From Talaromyces rugulosus (lineage: Eukaryota > Ascomycota > Eurotiomycetes > Eurotiales > Trichocomaceae), in the NCBI RefSeq assembly GCF_013368755.1, contig NC_049563.1, forward strand, positions 5,394,001 through 5,458,000: 64,000 bases of DNA, written 5' to 3'. Positions within the stretch are counted from its first letter, which is position 1; each line of letters starts with the position of its first letter. This document shows positions 44,084 to 54,349 of the stretch, in pieces. The notes under the pieces are model-generated. The model did no database searches, was not told the DNA's origin, and worked only from the letters and a program-made list of their open reading frames with translations. The position numbers and the translations under genes are program-made.

Positions 44084-44246
44084 TGGACATCACGGGGGTG
44101 AAGTTATGGTATTATAGATATAATATCTGCTACGATAATTTAATTTTTAAATCCACTTTAATAGTCAATTGGTGACTCTATGAGTATGCCAGGTCCATGC
44201 AGAGCCTGGATACTCCCAGACCAGTATGTCATTCGCACGATGCATG

Positions 44247-45263
44247 TTAAATAGAAAATAAGTCCCAAGGCCTATCATCCGGGTTCCCTTCTATAGGTAT
44301 CAAGGTACTCCACGTTTCTAAATCCAATGCGAAATTAGGGTCATAATCATGGATAGCCTACAAACAAGTTGTTAGAATGATTGCTTCCAAAGTACACACG
44401 GTTTTATGTGCAAAAAGAGACAAAGAGAGGGATAGAAACCATGGACTTACATCTCCGTAATACCCAGCATTAGAATGAGGTTGCTGCAGCTCGTTTGGCA
44501 TTTCGGAATTTGTTAAATTCAAGGTTTCTGGGGCCACGGATGAAAAGGTGTGTGGATTTTGAGATATAGACGCATTTCTTGCCCCCTCAACGGCTGTGCG
44601 AGAGAAACGGGCAAATTCTCTGACAAAGAATACGATGGGCTTCCACCCATAGCAAACTCCAAGCGCGACGCATATCCCGCCCCGATATCCATCAAGACCA
44701 GATCCGACCTGGCCGTCTCCTGGCCTGGGTTTTTGAGAATATGTGTAAAGAGCATGATTTACCGCTCGTATTGGGATATAGACGGCTAGTCTACATGCTC
44801 CGTGTTAGCCATAACGTAAAAGCAACGTGGTATTTGCAAGATTAAAACGTACAGCACCTGAGTGTTTGCATGCAATTGAACGAGTCGGCTTCCGAGTATG
44901 GCCGCTCGTGCTGTGCTCGCCACTACATCACAAGAATGCCGTACTTGGCTATGGAATGGCTCTAATTTCTTGGGACAATTGTGACTATACCAAGGCAGCA
45001 TCAGCAAACTGTGGATGTCGAACAGCAGCCCATAATACAAAAAGTAAATCATGACCACACAGTCGATAGGAATCCCCTGTGGTGATTGCTCTGGTGTCAA
45101 CAAGTCGATAGATTCGTCTAGCGATATAATGTGCTTGATGGAAAGCTTGAACTGGTTCACCTCCTCATCCAGCTCCATGACAGTTATCACCAATTCTTTG
45201 GTTGATTGCCGGAGTGACTGTGCAGTTGCGGTACGCTTGTATGTGTTGGGATGTAAAAAATGA
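44247..45263 (-). pseudogene. 5'-truncated fungal transcription factor with two compensating frameshifts
   Basis: Exon-like pieces are 44853-45263, 44451-44790 and 44247-44357, joined by good GT-AG introns and matching phases. The first piece reads as a fungal-specific regulatory domain (AQSLRQSTKEL, LDEEVNQFKLSIKH, YFLYYGLLFDIHSLLMLPW). In the second piece the family-like sequence leaves the frame after YIPIRAV, continues in another frame (MLFTHILKNPGQETARSDLVLMD) and returns before VFFVREFARFSRTAVEG. The main frame stays open, so the protein would have about 40 scrambled residues. No zinc cluster or start lies upstream; an in-frame TGA stands close 5' of the first piece. Most likely a decaying fragment. 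Confidence 0.6.
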
Positions 45264-45635
45264 GTATATCCCCCCGACTCTCAACCAATTCTAGAACATT
45301 GTTCATGTTTTTTGAGAAAATACCAATCCTTTTGAAAGGATTAGTAAAAAGCATTAGCGATCAGACGAAGGAATACGGTACTCTGTGACTTCGAGATCAC
45401 TAATCTTCATAACTTCGGAATCCCTAATCGTGGTTTGTTGGGACCATTGGGGAGTGGGGGGGTGGGATAAGGCTGCGACTTGGAGCTCTAGAATGACTTA
45501 AATTCCCTGGAATCCCCCGCTATGAAGTCACAGAAAAGGATAGACGTTGCATTATCGTCAACTTTTACAAGTCTTGGTACGACGCAGAAGTAACCCGCCT
45601 GCGACAAATCGTACAGCACACTTCATCCAAACACG
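45264..45635. other. Intergenic, promoter of OYE-like gene
   Basis: No supported gene. Confidence 0.35.
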
Positions 45636-47173
45636 ATGGGTTCTACCTCACCACCCCGCGAGAGCAGAAAGCTCTTCTCGCCACTCCGTCTCGGAACAAT
45701 GAGTCTCGAACATCGAGTCATCATGTCGCCGATGACGCGCCTGCGCTGTCCTGGCAGCGTGCCGACTCCGATCGTCACGGAGTATTATACTCAGAGAGCG
45801 ACGAAGGGAGGGCTGCTTATCACTGAACGAGTTTGATGGTTTGTCATTTCCACTGTCCCGAACGTGTAATCCACTTAGGGAAACAGCGTTTTGGAATAGA
45901 TAGGGGAGCATGAAGGCTCAAATTTGCGCAGGGCGGAGGGTTCTACGGCGTACCAGGCATGTTTGCGCCTGAGCATGTGAGGGCTGTATGTGCAGATCTC
46001 CAGCTATTCCCTCGATTTATAGGGAGGGTTTTATCATGAGTCATGTCTGGTGATTGAACCCCCGGGATCGTGCTTCAGCTTTTCGATGTCCACGGAGATC
46101 AGTGCTAATTATGCTGTAGTGGAAGAAGGTGACGGATGCTGTGCATGCCAAGGGTGCATTCATGGCGTGTCAATTGTGGCACGTGAGTTCCATCCACCCA
46201 GTGATCATCTCAAGCTTCAGGCGCTGATCTAAGATTGCATCAGGTTGGGCGATTTGCAGTCTCAGTCTCGCTGGGCGACCGCCAGCCATTGAGCTCTTCC
46301 GCAACCAATATTGGCTATTTCAACAGGAACACGCGCGGAGGCGTCAAATATCCTCATGAGACAGCCAAGTCGATGACATTGCAGGATATCGAAGACACAG
46401 TTGATGATCATGTGCATGCTGCGAAATGCGCGATCGAGGCCGGGTTTGATTGTGTCGAGATTGTAGGTAACGGTCTCCCTTTGAAAAATAATATTGTAAG
46501 CTGATGGACGAAGGCGTCAGGCAATGGATATCTGCTCGACCAATTCCTCAATACTAACACCAACCTCCGTACCGATGATTACGGCGGCAACAAAGAGAAC
46601 CGAGCTCGACTCGCGCTCCAAATTCTCGATGCGGTGATCGCCGCTGTCGGGGCATCCAGGGTATCAATCCGAATGAGCCCATGGGGAACGGTTTGGTTGC
46701 CATTAGATACAGATCCCATAGCGAGCTTCCGGTATACGCTGAGCGAAGTCGAGAAGCGAGGAGTCGCATACGTATGCCTTACTCAGCCGCGGGCCGATCT
46801 TCTACTCGAAGAGAAGACTAAGACAGAAAACATGTACACAGCTATCAAGGAAGGGAAAGTGGCTGCTACGATCGAGGATCTCCATCTCAGGCACTTCTTG
46901 GAGGTCCTGAAGACAACGCCAGTATTGGCAAACGGGAATTACAATGGCGAGAATTGCTTTGAGGAGGTAGAAAAGAATGAGGTAGATGCGATCTCGTTTG
47001 GGAGGTGGTATATCAGTAACCCGGATCTGGTGGAGAAGCTTAGGCTACGGAAGAGACTGACCAAGTGGAATATGGAGACGGTTTATGCGGCTATGGTTGT
47101 GGCTGGGAGTGAGAGTGAGTGGTATACGGATTATCCTTTCGGACAAGTTGAGGAAGAGGAGGCAGCAAAATGA
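45636..47173 (+). CDS. Old yellow enzyme-like NADH:flavin oxidoreductase, 5 exons, 396 aa
   Basis: An FMN TIM-barrel ene-reductase family member. Proposed exons are 45636-45830, 45932-45985, 46120-46182, 46244-46462 and 46514-47173 (397 codons). Family pieces in order: [107 protein letters not shown] and GNGYLLDQFL. Two oddities: the stretch after LLITE (normally a few residues such as TxISP) is missing and the first donor GTTTGA is weak; and the active-site H-x-x-N is A-x-x-N (EIASGNGY), so the substrate-carbonyl histidine is absent with either possible acceptor at 46513/46520. The C-terminus is normal (ISFGRWYISNPDL). Neighbours are redox enzymes. Confidence 0.8.
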
Positions 47174-48039
47174 AATATTGCTGTCCATTGCCTTCCTACT
47201 TAGGTAGTGAAATTAGAAGGTTGGACATCTGTAATTAGACGGGACATAGTTTCTACGAATTTCCTCGGATCGAGCAATATGTTTTGATTAGCCCCATTAG
47301 CTTTTCCGGCTGTAATGAAAGGAAGTGATATAGTATTGTCGGACATAAAACAATGACCTATAACCAAAAGTCACATCTACCTGTAGGCCGGCAGCAGCAG
47401 ATTATACAGCTAAAGCTTAGCCCAAGAGTTTTACGCCTTGCTCCCACCACTGTTACACGATCGTAGAATCCTAAGAGAGCCCATGCCCCCAACTTTTGTA
47501 GCCTGTGAGTCTAGGATACGTCGGAAACCCTGCCTAGAGAATGGTCTAGTTCTTGATCATCAACTGCTGCCTGCCTGAGATGCGTACTGTGCGGTCCTTC
47601 AAACTAGTTACGCTGTGACTCCCTAACACTAGATGCAACTAGTCTCTACAGCTAATCTCTACAGCTAGTCTCAACAATCAACGGATTTATCTCCATGACC
47701 TCAGCCTCTATTTGGTGGCTAGTCCAAGTGTTGACGTATCCTCCATCCCCCAAAGCTCTGCCAGTTATCTCAACAAGACTACAAAGAACTTCACCGTAAT
47801 GTGCACTGCACGCAATAGCCAAGTTTTCACCGCCACTAGTTCTTTTTGAAGCAGTCCAACAGCGCATAAACGCAAAAAGCATCTTGGGTTGCCCAATTCC
47901 AAATTCTTCCTGGCGATTAGTTTATCTCGATGCGGTAATGATCTGAGGAAATCTGCCCAGAAATTTCTCGTTTGATTATAGGTGTGGTAAACTTGAGAAT
48001 CATTTACTAATACACAATGCCTCATACGTCTCAAGCGGC
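47174..48039. other. Intergenic
   Basis: No supported gene. Minus-strand frames at 47652-47882 and 47765-48184 extend from the NmrA-like relic but show no further domain. Confidence 0.35.
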
Positions 48040-49038
48040 GCTCATGTTGCTCAAGAATAGACCAGTCCTCTCCCACTATGTACTCTTTCGGGCTTGTTGT
48101 CCTAGCCTCCGGCGACAAATCTTGTAGCGTGCAGCACACATCGGGGTCCCCACCAGTATATCCAAATTCCACAATATATCTCAATGAGTCTTGGAACTCC
48201 CTCCAAAGAATTCCGGCAGTATTTTGAAGAAGTCGCCCAGGCCAACCACCTTGATATCAATCTTGACATTCCGAACATCGGCCCACAGCGTCCAAAATTC
48301 ACACCATGTTGCCGTCTGGATATACGCAAGAACATTCTTTCGTGGAGAATTCTCCAGCAATACCTTCACGTAGACGCCTATATATCGATCCGCGATGATC
48401 CATGGAAGCTTAACTTCCGGCCTGTCAGGAATTTTCACAACCAATGACCCGTCTTCCTGCTTTTGAGGTCGCCCAAAGGCCCCCTTCCAGTTGCTTGCTT
48501 ACATTTCGCTCTGAACAGTGCTCGGCTTGGCAGCGAGGTCCGGCAGTTCCTCCCGAATGCGCTTCACTACTCGTGCCTTGCCATCGAAATGGAAGTTCCA
48601 AGTGTACCTGCCCTTCGACCAGGGCTTAGTATCGCTAAGACTGCTAAAAACGAAGTGCGTGAGCGTAGAGGAGACATCAGGTAAGTTAGCAGCGATTGCT
48701 ATTTTCATGGCCTGTGTGATCTCGAGGTTGCAGGCATATTCATTCACGGATATCCCGGCTTCCTGTGCCTTGGCGAAGTTGGCGGGGTTGAAAAAGTGGT
48801 TATAGATGTCCGTGACTGCAAATATAGCAGAGGCGCCGCGGAATGCACTCTCGAGGGAAGCGATGTCATCAAGATCCGCTTTCACAATCTCAACTTCCTT
48901 CGAGGGCCGTTGCTGGGCTGCGAGAGAGGACGGGTTTCGTGTGATGCCACGAATGCACCAGCCTTGAAGATTGAGGAAGGCATTTTCGACAGAGGACCCC
49001 TGGTTTCCCGTAACGTCTAGAACTTTGGAGGTACTTAT
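48040..49038 (-). pseudogene. NmrA-like family NAD(P)-binding protein, inactivated
   Basis: Read on the minus strand, an NmrA-like Rossmann protein is evident: STSKVLDVTGNQGSSVENAFLNLQGW, then NPSSLAAQ, KADLDDIASLESAFRGASAIFAVTD, THFVFSSLSDTKPWSKGRYTW, KQEDGSLVVKIPDRPEVKLPW and FGYTGGDPDV. Lesions: the expected start codon at 49038 is ATA; the dinucleotide motif has lost about three residues (VTG-NQG instead of VTGATGNQG); a TAA stop interrupts at 48499-48501; a frame change with a TGA stop occurs at 48181-48183 before the YIVEFGYTGG end. Several lesions are G-to-A or C-to-T type. NmrA-like proteins are redox sensors or reductases often found in biosynthetic clusters. Confidence 0.8.
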
Positions 49039-49305
49039 GTCTGGTTCAGAAAGAATATTTGAGATTTGAGATAGGACGCAAATTTCTTGAAGCGTTTATT
49101 TTTCTGTCAAAGTTGATGGCACCTTACATAAATTCGACAGCTCTCTATCTCATCCAGATGGATTGCTAAGCTACAGGTAGTGGAACTGCCCTCAGTAATT
49201 GACTGTTCCTCATTGGCCTCCACAGTGGCCTCGGATCATGAATTACACCGTCTCTGCCAGTATCATACAGTAATCGGAGAGATAACTGATCACTTGACTC
49301 TTTCC

Positions 49306-50331
49306 TCACGCATTCTTCTTGGCCTTTGCTTGGCCAATCTTAAAAATACTCGACCTGGTCTCTTCCTTGTCTAGTCCAACCCCCTTCAACAAGGTACTGT
49401 CGAATACATTCCTTGGCCCCACAGCGTTCAACAACCAAACCGTAAAGGCATTAGTACCTTTCCAAATGGAGGCATTTTTTCCACTGAGAACTTCGTCTAC
49501 AACTTCCCGGGCAAACTGGGCCGGCCCCATCGTCTTTGTAAGGTGAGTGGTTGTTCGCGCCTTTACGGAATCTTCCACGACGTGGTAGATACTCTGCGGC
49601 CCAAAATTGATATTTTCCGCCGCCATCAAGGGAGTCGACACCTCTCCCATGTACAAGGTTTTGACTTTGAGGCCAAGCGGCTGCAACTCGAGTCGAAGAG
49701 TGTCCGAGTAGGATGCTACAGCCGCTTTGCTGGCGTTGTAAGCGGAAGCGAATGGATTCGGGACGCGCGCTAGGACGGAGGCGACATTAACTATGATCGG
49801 CGAAAAACCTGGGCTCACGCCGGCGAGTAGAAGAGGGGTGAAGGCAGTAGTCACTTCCATGAGGCCAAAAACGTTCGTGTTGAAGAGTGCACGCACGCGG
49901 GCGGGATCTGCCTCGACGGCGGGTGCTTCGTAAACTAGGGTACGAGCAGCATTAATTCTCGTGCAAAAACCTGCAGTCGACTACGTATTCTAGAGAGATA
50001 ACCCACGAGTGCCCGCATTGTTGAAGAGTATGTGCAAGGAACCTCCTGTACGGCTCGAAATTTCTGCCGCTAAGGCCGTGATACTGCTCGCGTCCGTGAC
50101 ATCGAGAGTGAGTGTTTCAATATTTTTCTCCTGAAGGTTGGCCAAAGTCTTCAGCGACCTGGCGGTCGCAAAGACGCGGAAGCCCTTAGAAGCGAACTGT
50201 AAGGCGAGTGCGTTACCGGCACCCCCTTGGGAACATCTGGTGGATGGGCAGTTAGGCCAGGGAATATAGAGGGAGTAGATAGGATCAGCTCACCCGGTGA
50301 TGAGGATTGACCTTTGCTTTAAGTCGGACAT
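49306..50331 (-). CDS. Short-chain dehydrogenase/reductase, 3 exons, 298 aa
   Basis: An NAD(P)H-dependent classical SDR; closest in pattern to the Ayr1/1-acyl-dihydroxyacetone-phosphate reductase-like group. Exons are 50294-50331, 50007-50236 and 49306-49934 (299 codons). Cofactor motif ITGCSQGGAGNALA spans the first splice site; NNAGT is at about 85-90; the catalytic Ser lies in NVASV and Tyr-x3-Lys in SAYNASKAAV. The Gly-motif Asp for adenine binding is DVTD. A hydrophobic C-terminal segment (FTVWLLNAVG) and a basic tail (KAKKNA) could contact membranes. Back-to-back with the reductase at 50.7 kb, a 375-bp shared promoter. Confidence 0.92.
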
Positions 50332-50706
50332 ATTTGGGAGAAACAAGGCTAATTGTGAAGGATACTATTCGCCTTTGGATACGTATACATTTAAAGGGGG
50401 ATGAAGCACGAGTAACCTAAGATATAATGTAAGCTGATTATTAAACACATTTATACCCATAGATAGGTACCTGGGTGACTAGGTACTTCATGATTAATAA
50501 ACATGAGTTCCACGTCATGTGAGTTATGTAACCCTCATCTAACGTTATTAGTCGGCAAGATAGTTGCTCCGCAGATTAAAGTTTCCCATTATCATTTGCC
50601 CCCTCTGCAACCGGAAGCATAGTTGACCATTTCCATAAATACTAGGGCTTGCCACTTCTTCGCCGTATCATTTTGGTCACTTGTTGCGCATCCCATCCAG
50701 CATACC
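50332..50706. promoter_or_regulatory. Divergent promoter between SDR and trans-ER-like gene
   Basis: A 375-bp gap between outward-facing starts, suggesting co-regulation. No TATA assigned. Confidence 0.4.
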
Positions 50707-51792
50707 ATGAAGGCTCTTGTTTCCAACCGCAGAATTGCCACCAGACTTGTCAACTTCGTCTGTGGCAAATCAATAGGTGGCCAAGGGGGACAGGTCCAGG
50801 ACGATGTCCCCATTCCTACAATCTCGCCCAACGAGATTTTAGTCAAAGTCAAGGCGGTCGCGTTGAATCCGACGGATTTTAAGCACCTAGACGTTATTGC
50901 TCCTCCTCACTCCATCATAGGCTGCGACTATGTCGGCGTGGTCCAACAGGTCGGCAGCGCCGTCAGCTCGGTATGGACACCCGGCGATCGCGTGGCGGGC
51001 GCCGTGCACGGTGGCCTTTTTCCCGACAAGGGCGCTTTCGCCGAGTACTTGAAAGTCGAGTCGGATTTGGCTTGGAAGGTTCCTGATGGAATAAGTGACA
51101 CGGATGCCACCACGTACGGGGTCTCAGCCGTGACGGCCATGCTGACTCTCAATGTCCGTCATGGCCTCCCCTTCGTCCAAGGTGATGAGGCAGCCGCGCT
51201 CAGAGATGAGGAGATCTTCATCTATGCCGGAGCCACTAGCGCTGGGCTGTTTCACATCCAGATTGCAAAGGCAGCTGGGTACAGAGTTGTTACGACGGCC
51301 TCGCCGCGTTCATTCGATCTTGTCAAGACGTACGGTGCCACTGCAGTGTTTGACTACAGCTCGGCAACCATTGCAGCAGATGTCGTCAAGGCGTATCCTA
51401 ATATCTCGAAGGCCGTCGATTGTTTCTCCGAGGGAAAATCTACTTCCGTATGTGCTGAAGTACTGAAAAACACTGGCGGTACGGTGGTAACGCTATTGCC
51501 TAACGGCAAGTCAAGCGTACCGGGCGTGGCGTACGAGTTGGTGATGGCGTATACGGTGTTTGGTCACCCTTTTCAGTGGTTACCCCCAATTGGCCCAAAG
51601 TTCGAGGCCAAACCAGCGGACCGCGAAGCTCTTGTCCGCTTTTACAAAGTCCTTCCAACAATCACACACATCTTAAAACCCATTCCTACTATCAAACAAA
51701 AGGAAGGGTTTGAAGGTATTTTGGATGGATTGAACAAACTACGAGCAGGCGCTGTAGCCGGGGGCAAGTTAGTAGTGCATTTCCCAGCTTAG
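50707..51792 (+). CDS. Trans-enoyl-reductase-like MDR oxidoreductase, 361 aa
   Basis: Single exon. A medium-chain reductase of the zinc-independent group that includes stand-alone enoyl reductases of polyketide pathways and toxD-like proteins. Landmarks: VQDDVPIPTISPNEILVKVKAVALNPTDFKHLD, IIGCDYVGVVQQVG, KGAFAEYLKV, the cofactor loop IYAGATSAGLFHIQIAKAAGYRVVTTAS and the final ILDGLNKLRAGAVAGGKLVVHFP. Residues 12-26 are longer than in most relatives and could reflect an insertion. NADPH-dependent C=C reduction is likely; the substrate is unknown. Divergent from the SDR. Confidence 0.92.
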   Translation: MKALVSNRRIATRLVNFVCGKSIGGQGGQVQDDVPIPTISPNEILVKVKAVALNPTDFKHLDVIAPPHSIIGCDYVGVVQQVGSAVSSVWTPGDRVAGAVHGGLFPDKGAFAEYLKVESDLAWKVPDGISDTDATTYGVSAVTAMLTLNVRHGLPFVQGDEAAALRDEEIFIYAGATSAGLFHIQIAKAAGYRVVTTASPRSFDLVKTYGATAVFDYSSATIAADVVKAYPNISKAVDCFSEGKSTSVCAEVLKNTGGTVVTLLPNGKSSVPGVAYELVMAYTVFGHPFQWLPPIGPKFEAKPADREALVRFYKVLPTITHILKPIPTIKQKEGFEGILDGLNKLRAGAVAGGKLVVHFPA

Positions 51793-53148
51793 TTATAGCG
51801 CTCTATTATGCGAAGTGAGAGGAATCAAATTCGAGTCCGAGAGAATTAGTTCAACCACAAAGAGAGCAGTCAATTACCATAGGCATAGCAACATTCATCG
51901 ACTTTCGGTCTTCAGAATTACCGCTACGACGTATACTTCATCAATCCGAAGAATATAAAAATAAGAATTGAACTATTCAAGGGCATGGGCCTGCGAAATA
52001 AACTGTTGCTCGACATCATCGTGCGTCTGGCTGATGTCGAGAGATCCTTACCGCTATGCATTGCCCATATAGAAAATCTCAACCGGTTCCAGCGCAAAGA
52101 TCATCCGAAGCGCCAATACGCCTCGTCTTCGAAGTTTTCGTAGAGCAAGCAGCGGCGCAATTATTATGCCGGCATCCACCAATTGAAGTGGAATTTCTGC
52201 ATTTAACCGACGATAAGGAACTTTGCCCCGCAGCTTGATCACTAATCATGAACTTGCGAGGTACTCTATGAGTCAAACAGAGTAGAAACTACTATAGGCA
52301 GGCCTTGAGATAGGTTTTTTTTCGCATTCTACACCCGACTACGACGATGTATAGCGACTAAAGGTCGGATGCCGTAAAAGAAGTAGCTGGCTTGGCGTTG
52401 CTAATGCTAACTGAGAATTCAATGTTACTTATGTATTAGTTGCTAAAACTTTATGATATTTTTGTATGTTGCAAGGCCTTCTCTATATCGTCGCGTTGAA
52501 ATCCAAGTGTGCGACCTAAATAGACTCCCTTGCTTATTAGTGCTATCAAAGTTAGAAAACTCTTCAGATCCCAAATTAGAGTATATATTTACCTGGTATC
52601 AGTCGCGCGATGTTGATAGTGGTCTTTGTTGGTGGGCCCTGATTTGGCTCATCAGAACACAAAATCAGATTCACCTCTTTCTCCCGGAAGAATCCCTCCA
52701 GATCTTGCAAGTCAAACCAATCCCCCTTTGGCTGCTCTTGAATTTCTGGCGAGACAAACGACAATCCGTTCGGCACATCACTGGTGCATTACATAAGATT
52801 CCAATTTAAAATATTTTGATGTCCACGACAGCTGACGCGCTCCGAGAAAATAAGCCTCATAATACTTCATAACTTGTTTAGTTATCTCGTAATATCGAGC
52901 AATTCATATTGAATTGAAATGCTTCCACAGATTTCAAATTTTGTTGTTGTGCGTGTTGATCGGTTTCGGGTGGGTTTTAGGGTCTTTTCGGTCCTCCGAG
53001 TCTTGAAATTAGAAGAGGTGTAAAAGTACAAAGACGAGACTTTGCACACTGCCCCTAATATAAAACCGTTACAAAATTGTGCATGTCTACTTCACATCTT
53101 CCTTCATCTTACCTGGTTTATGTCAAAGACTAGTATCATACCCCGAAA
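51793..53148. other. Intergenic
   Basis: No supported gene over 1.35 kb. A minus-strand 66-codon frame at 52576-52776 has a protein-like composition but no family match I can name. A TATA element (TATAAAA) at 53059-53065 precedes the cupin gene by about 90 bp. Confidence 0.4.
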
Positions 53149-53673
53149 ATGTCCCTCTCTCAAACTAACAACCACCTTCGTCCCATAAGCCGACACACAA
53201 CCACCAACAATCCCTCCAATCTGGTCATCTTCCATCCTTGCCAGACGTTATGTCCCCAAGTCACCCTTCCAGACGGTGTCAAGATCACCTTCTGTTATGG
53301 CGCCTCTGTCCACTTTCCCATAAAAGTTGCCAACGATGAAGATATCCTATCCTACAGTGACCTCATTGAGAATACTCCAGGGATCGTCATCCCACACGGA
53401 ATTGCTCTATGCATTGTAGAAATTCTAACTAGATACACCTCACCTATGCACCGGACCGCCAGTGTCAATTTCAACGTTGTGATGGAAGGAGCGGTGGAGT
53501 TAATATTGGATTCTGGAGAGAAAAGAACTTCGAAAAGAAGAGACTGTGTCATTCAAAGGGTAGTAAATCATGCATGGAGGAATACGAGCGAAGCGGAATG
53601 GGCGAGAATATCCGCGGTGCCGATACCAGCAGAGGAATTTAGGTCGAGGGAGGATTTGGGAAAGCAGAACTAG
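53149..53673 (+). CDS. Cupin-fold protein, 174 aa
   Basis: Single exon. A small double-stranded beta-helix protein: after an N-terminal part with GVKITFCYGASVHFPIK it shows IVIPHGIALCIVEI, SPMHRTASVNFNVVMEGAVELILDSG (cupin motif 1 region, with His in PMHR) and CVIQRVVNHAWRN (motif 2). The usual metal-binding motif 1 (HxHxxxE) is reduced to a single His and Glu, as in many fungal pathway cupins. Related small cupins occur in polyketide clusters as hydrolases, cyclases or decarboxylases. Placed next to the trans-ER-like reductase in the same orientation. Confidence 0.8.
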   Translation: MSLSQTNNHLRPISRHTTTNNPSNLVIFHPCQTLCPQVTLPDGVKITFCYGASVHFPIKVANDEDILSYSDLIENTPGIVIPHGIALCIVEILTRYTSPMHRTASVNFNVVMEGAVELILDSGEKRTSKRRDCVIQRVVNHAWRNTSEAEWARISAVPIPAEEFRSREDLGKQN

Positions 53674-54349
53674 AGAAAGCCCATTAGTGGATTTTTAGTC
53701 AACGTGTTTACAATTACTTCCATATGTATCTGTTTTTTGTATTCAAATGTTACATTCCCGAGCTGACTCAATATGGTTTAAAATACAACATACCAGTTGA
53801 CAGCTCAATACATGAATTGATCAATTGATGTCACCAGGTATACATATATGCGAATGCCCGATATCTAGCGATAATATAAAAGCTGCCCTAGTAAAACTGA
53901 TTCTTGATATAATTCTATATCCGAAAGAGCTATATGCCCCAGAGCATGTACGCTGTATGCGAAGATATATAGAAACTCTTGGCATGGCTTCCACATTCCA
54001 CATCAGGACTAGCGCCGGCCTAGAAATTTTTGACCCACCGCGATCTCCGACATTGCCTGAGCATGCGCTCGTCTCGGTCTTTGACAACAACTCTAGACTC
54101 GCGCCTTGGTTCAGGTTATTCAGAGAGTCATATATATCCTGTTTAATGCTGTGACGAGTACATTTCGATATTTATTGACAGGGCTCCTCAGAGCTTTGTT
54201 ACAAAGCTCTCCAAAGCTATCCCCCCAACCTAGAATTATTCGCCCATGAGAAAGACCGTTGATAGTGACTTGTGGTGAAAGCCTTTTGGCCGGAATTTTT
54301 AGTTCCAGAAAGACCTCTTCGATTTCATATTTCATACTCACCGCTAGCC
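53674..54349. other. Intergenic, promoter of prp22
   Basis: No supported gene; short open frames lack domain character. Confidence 0.4.
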
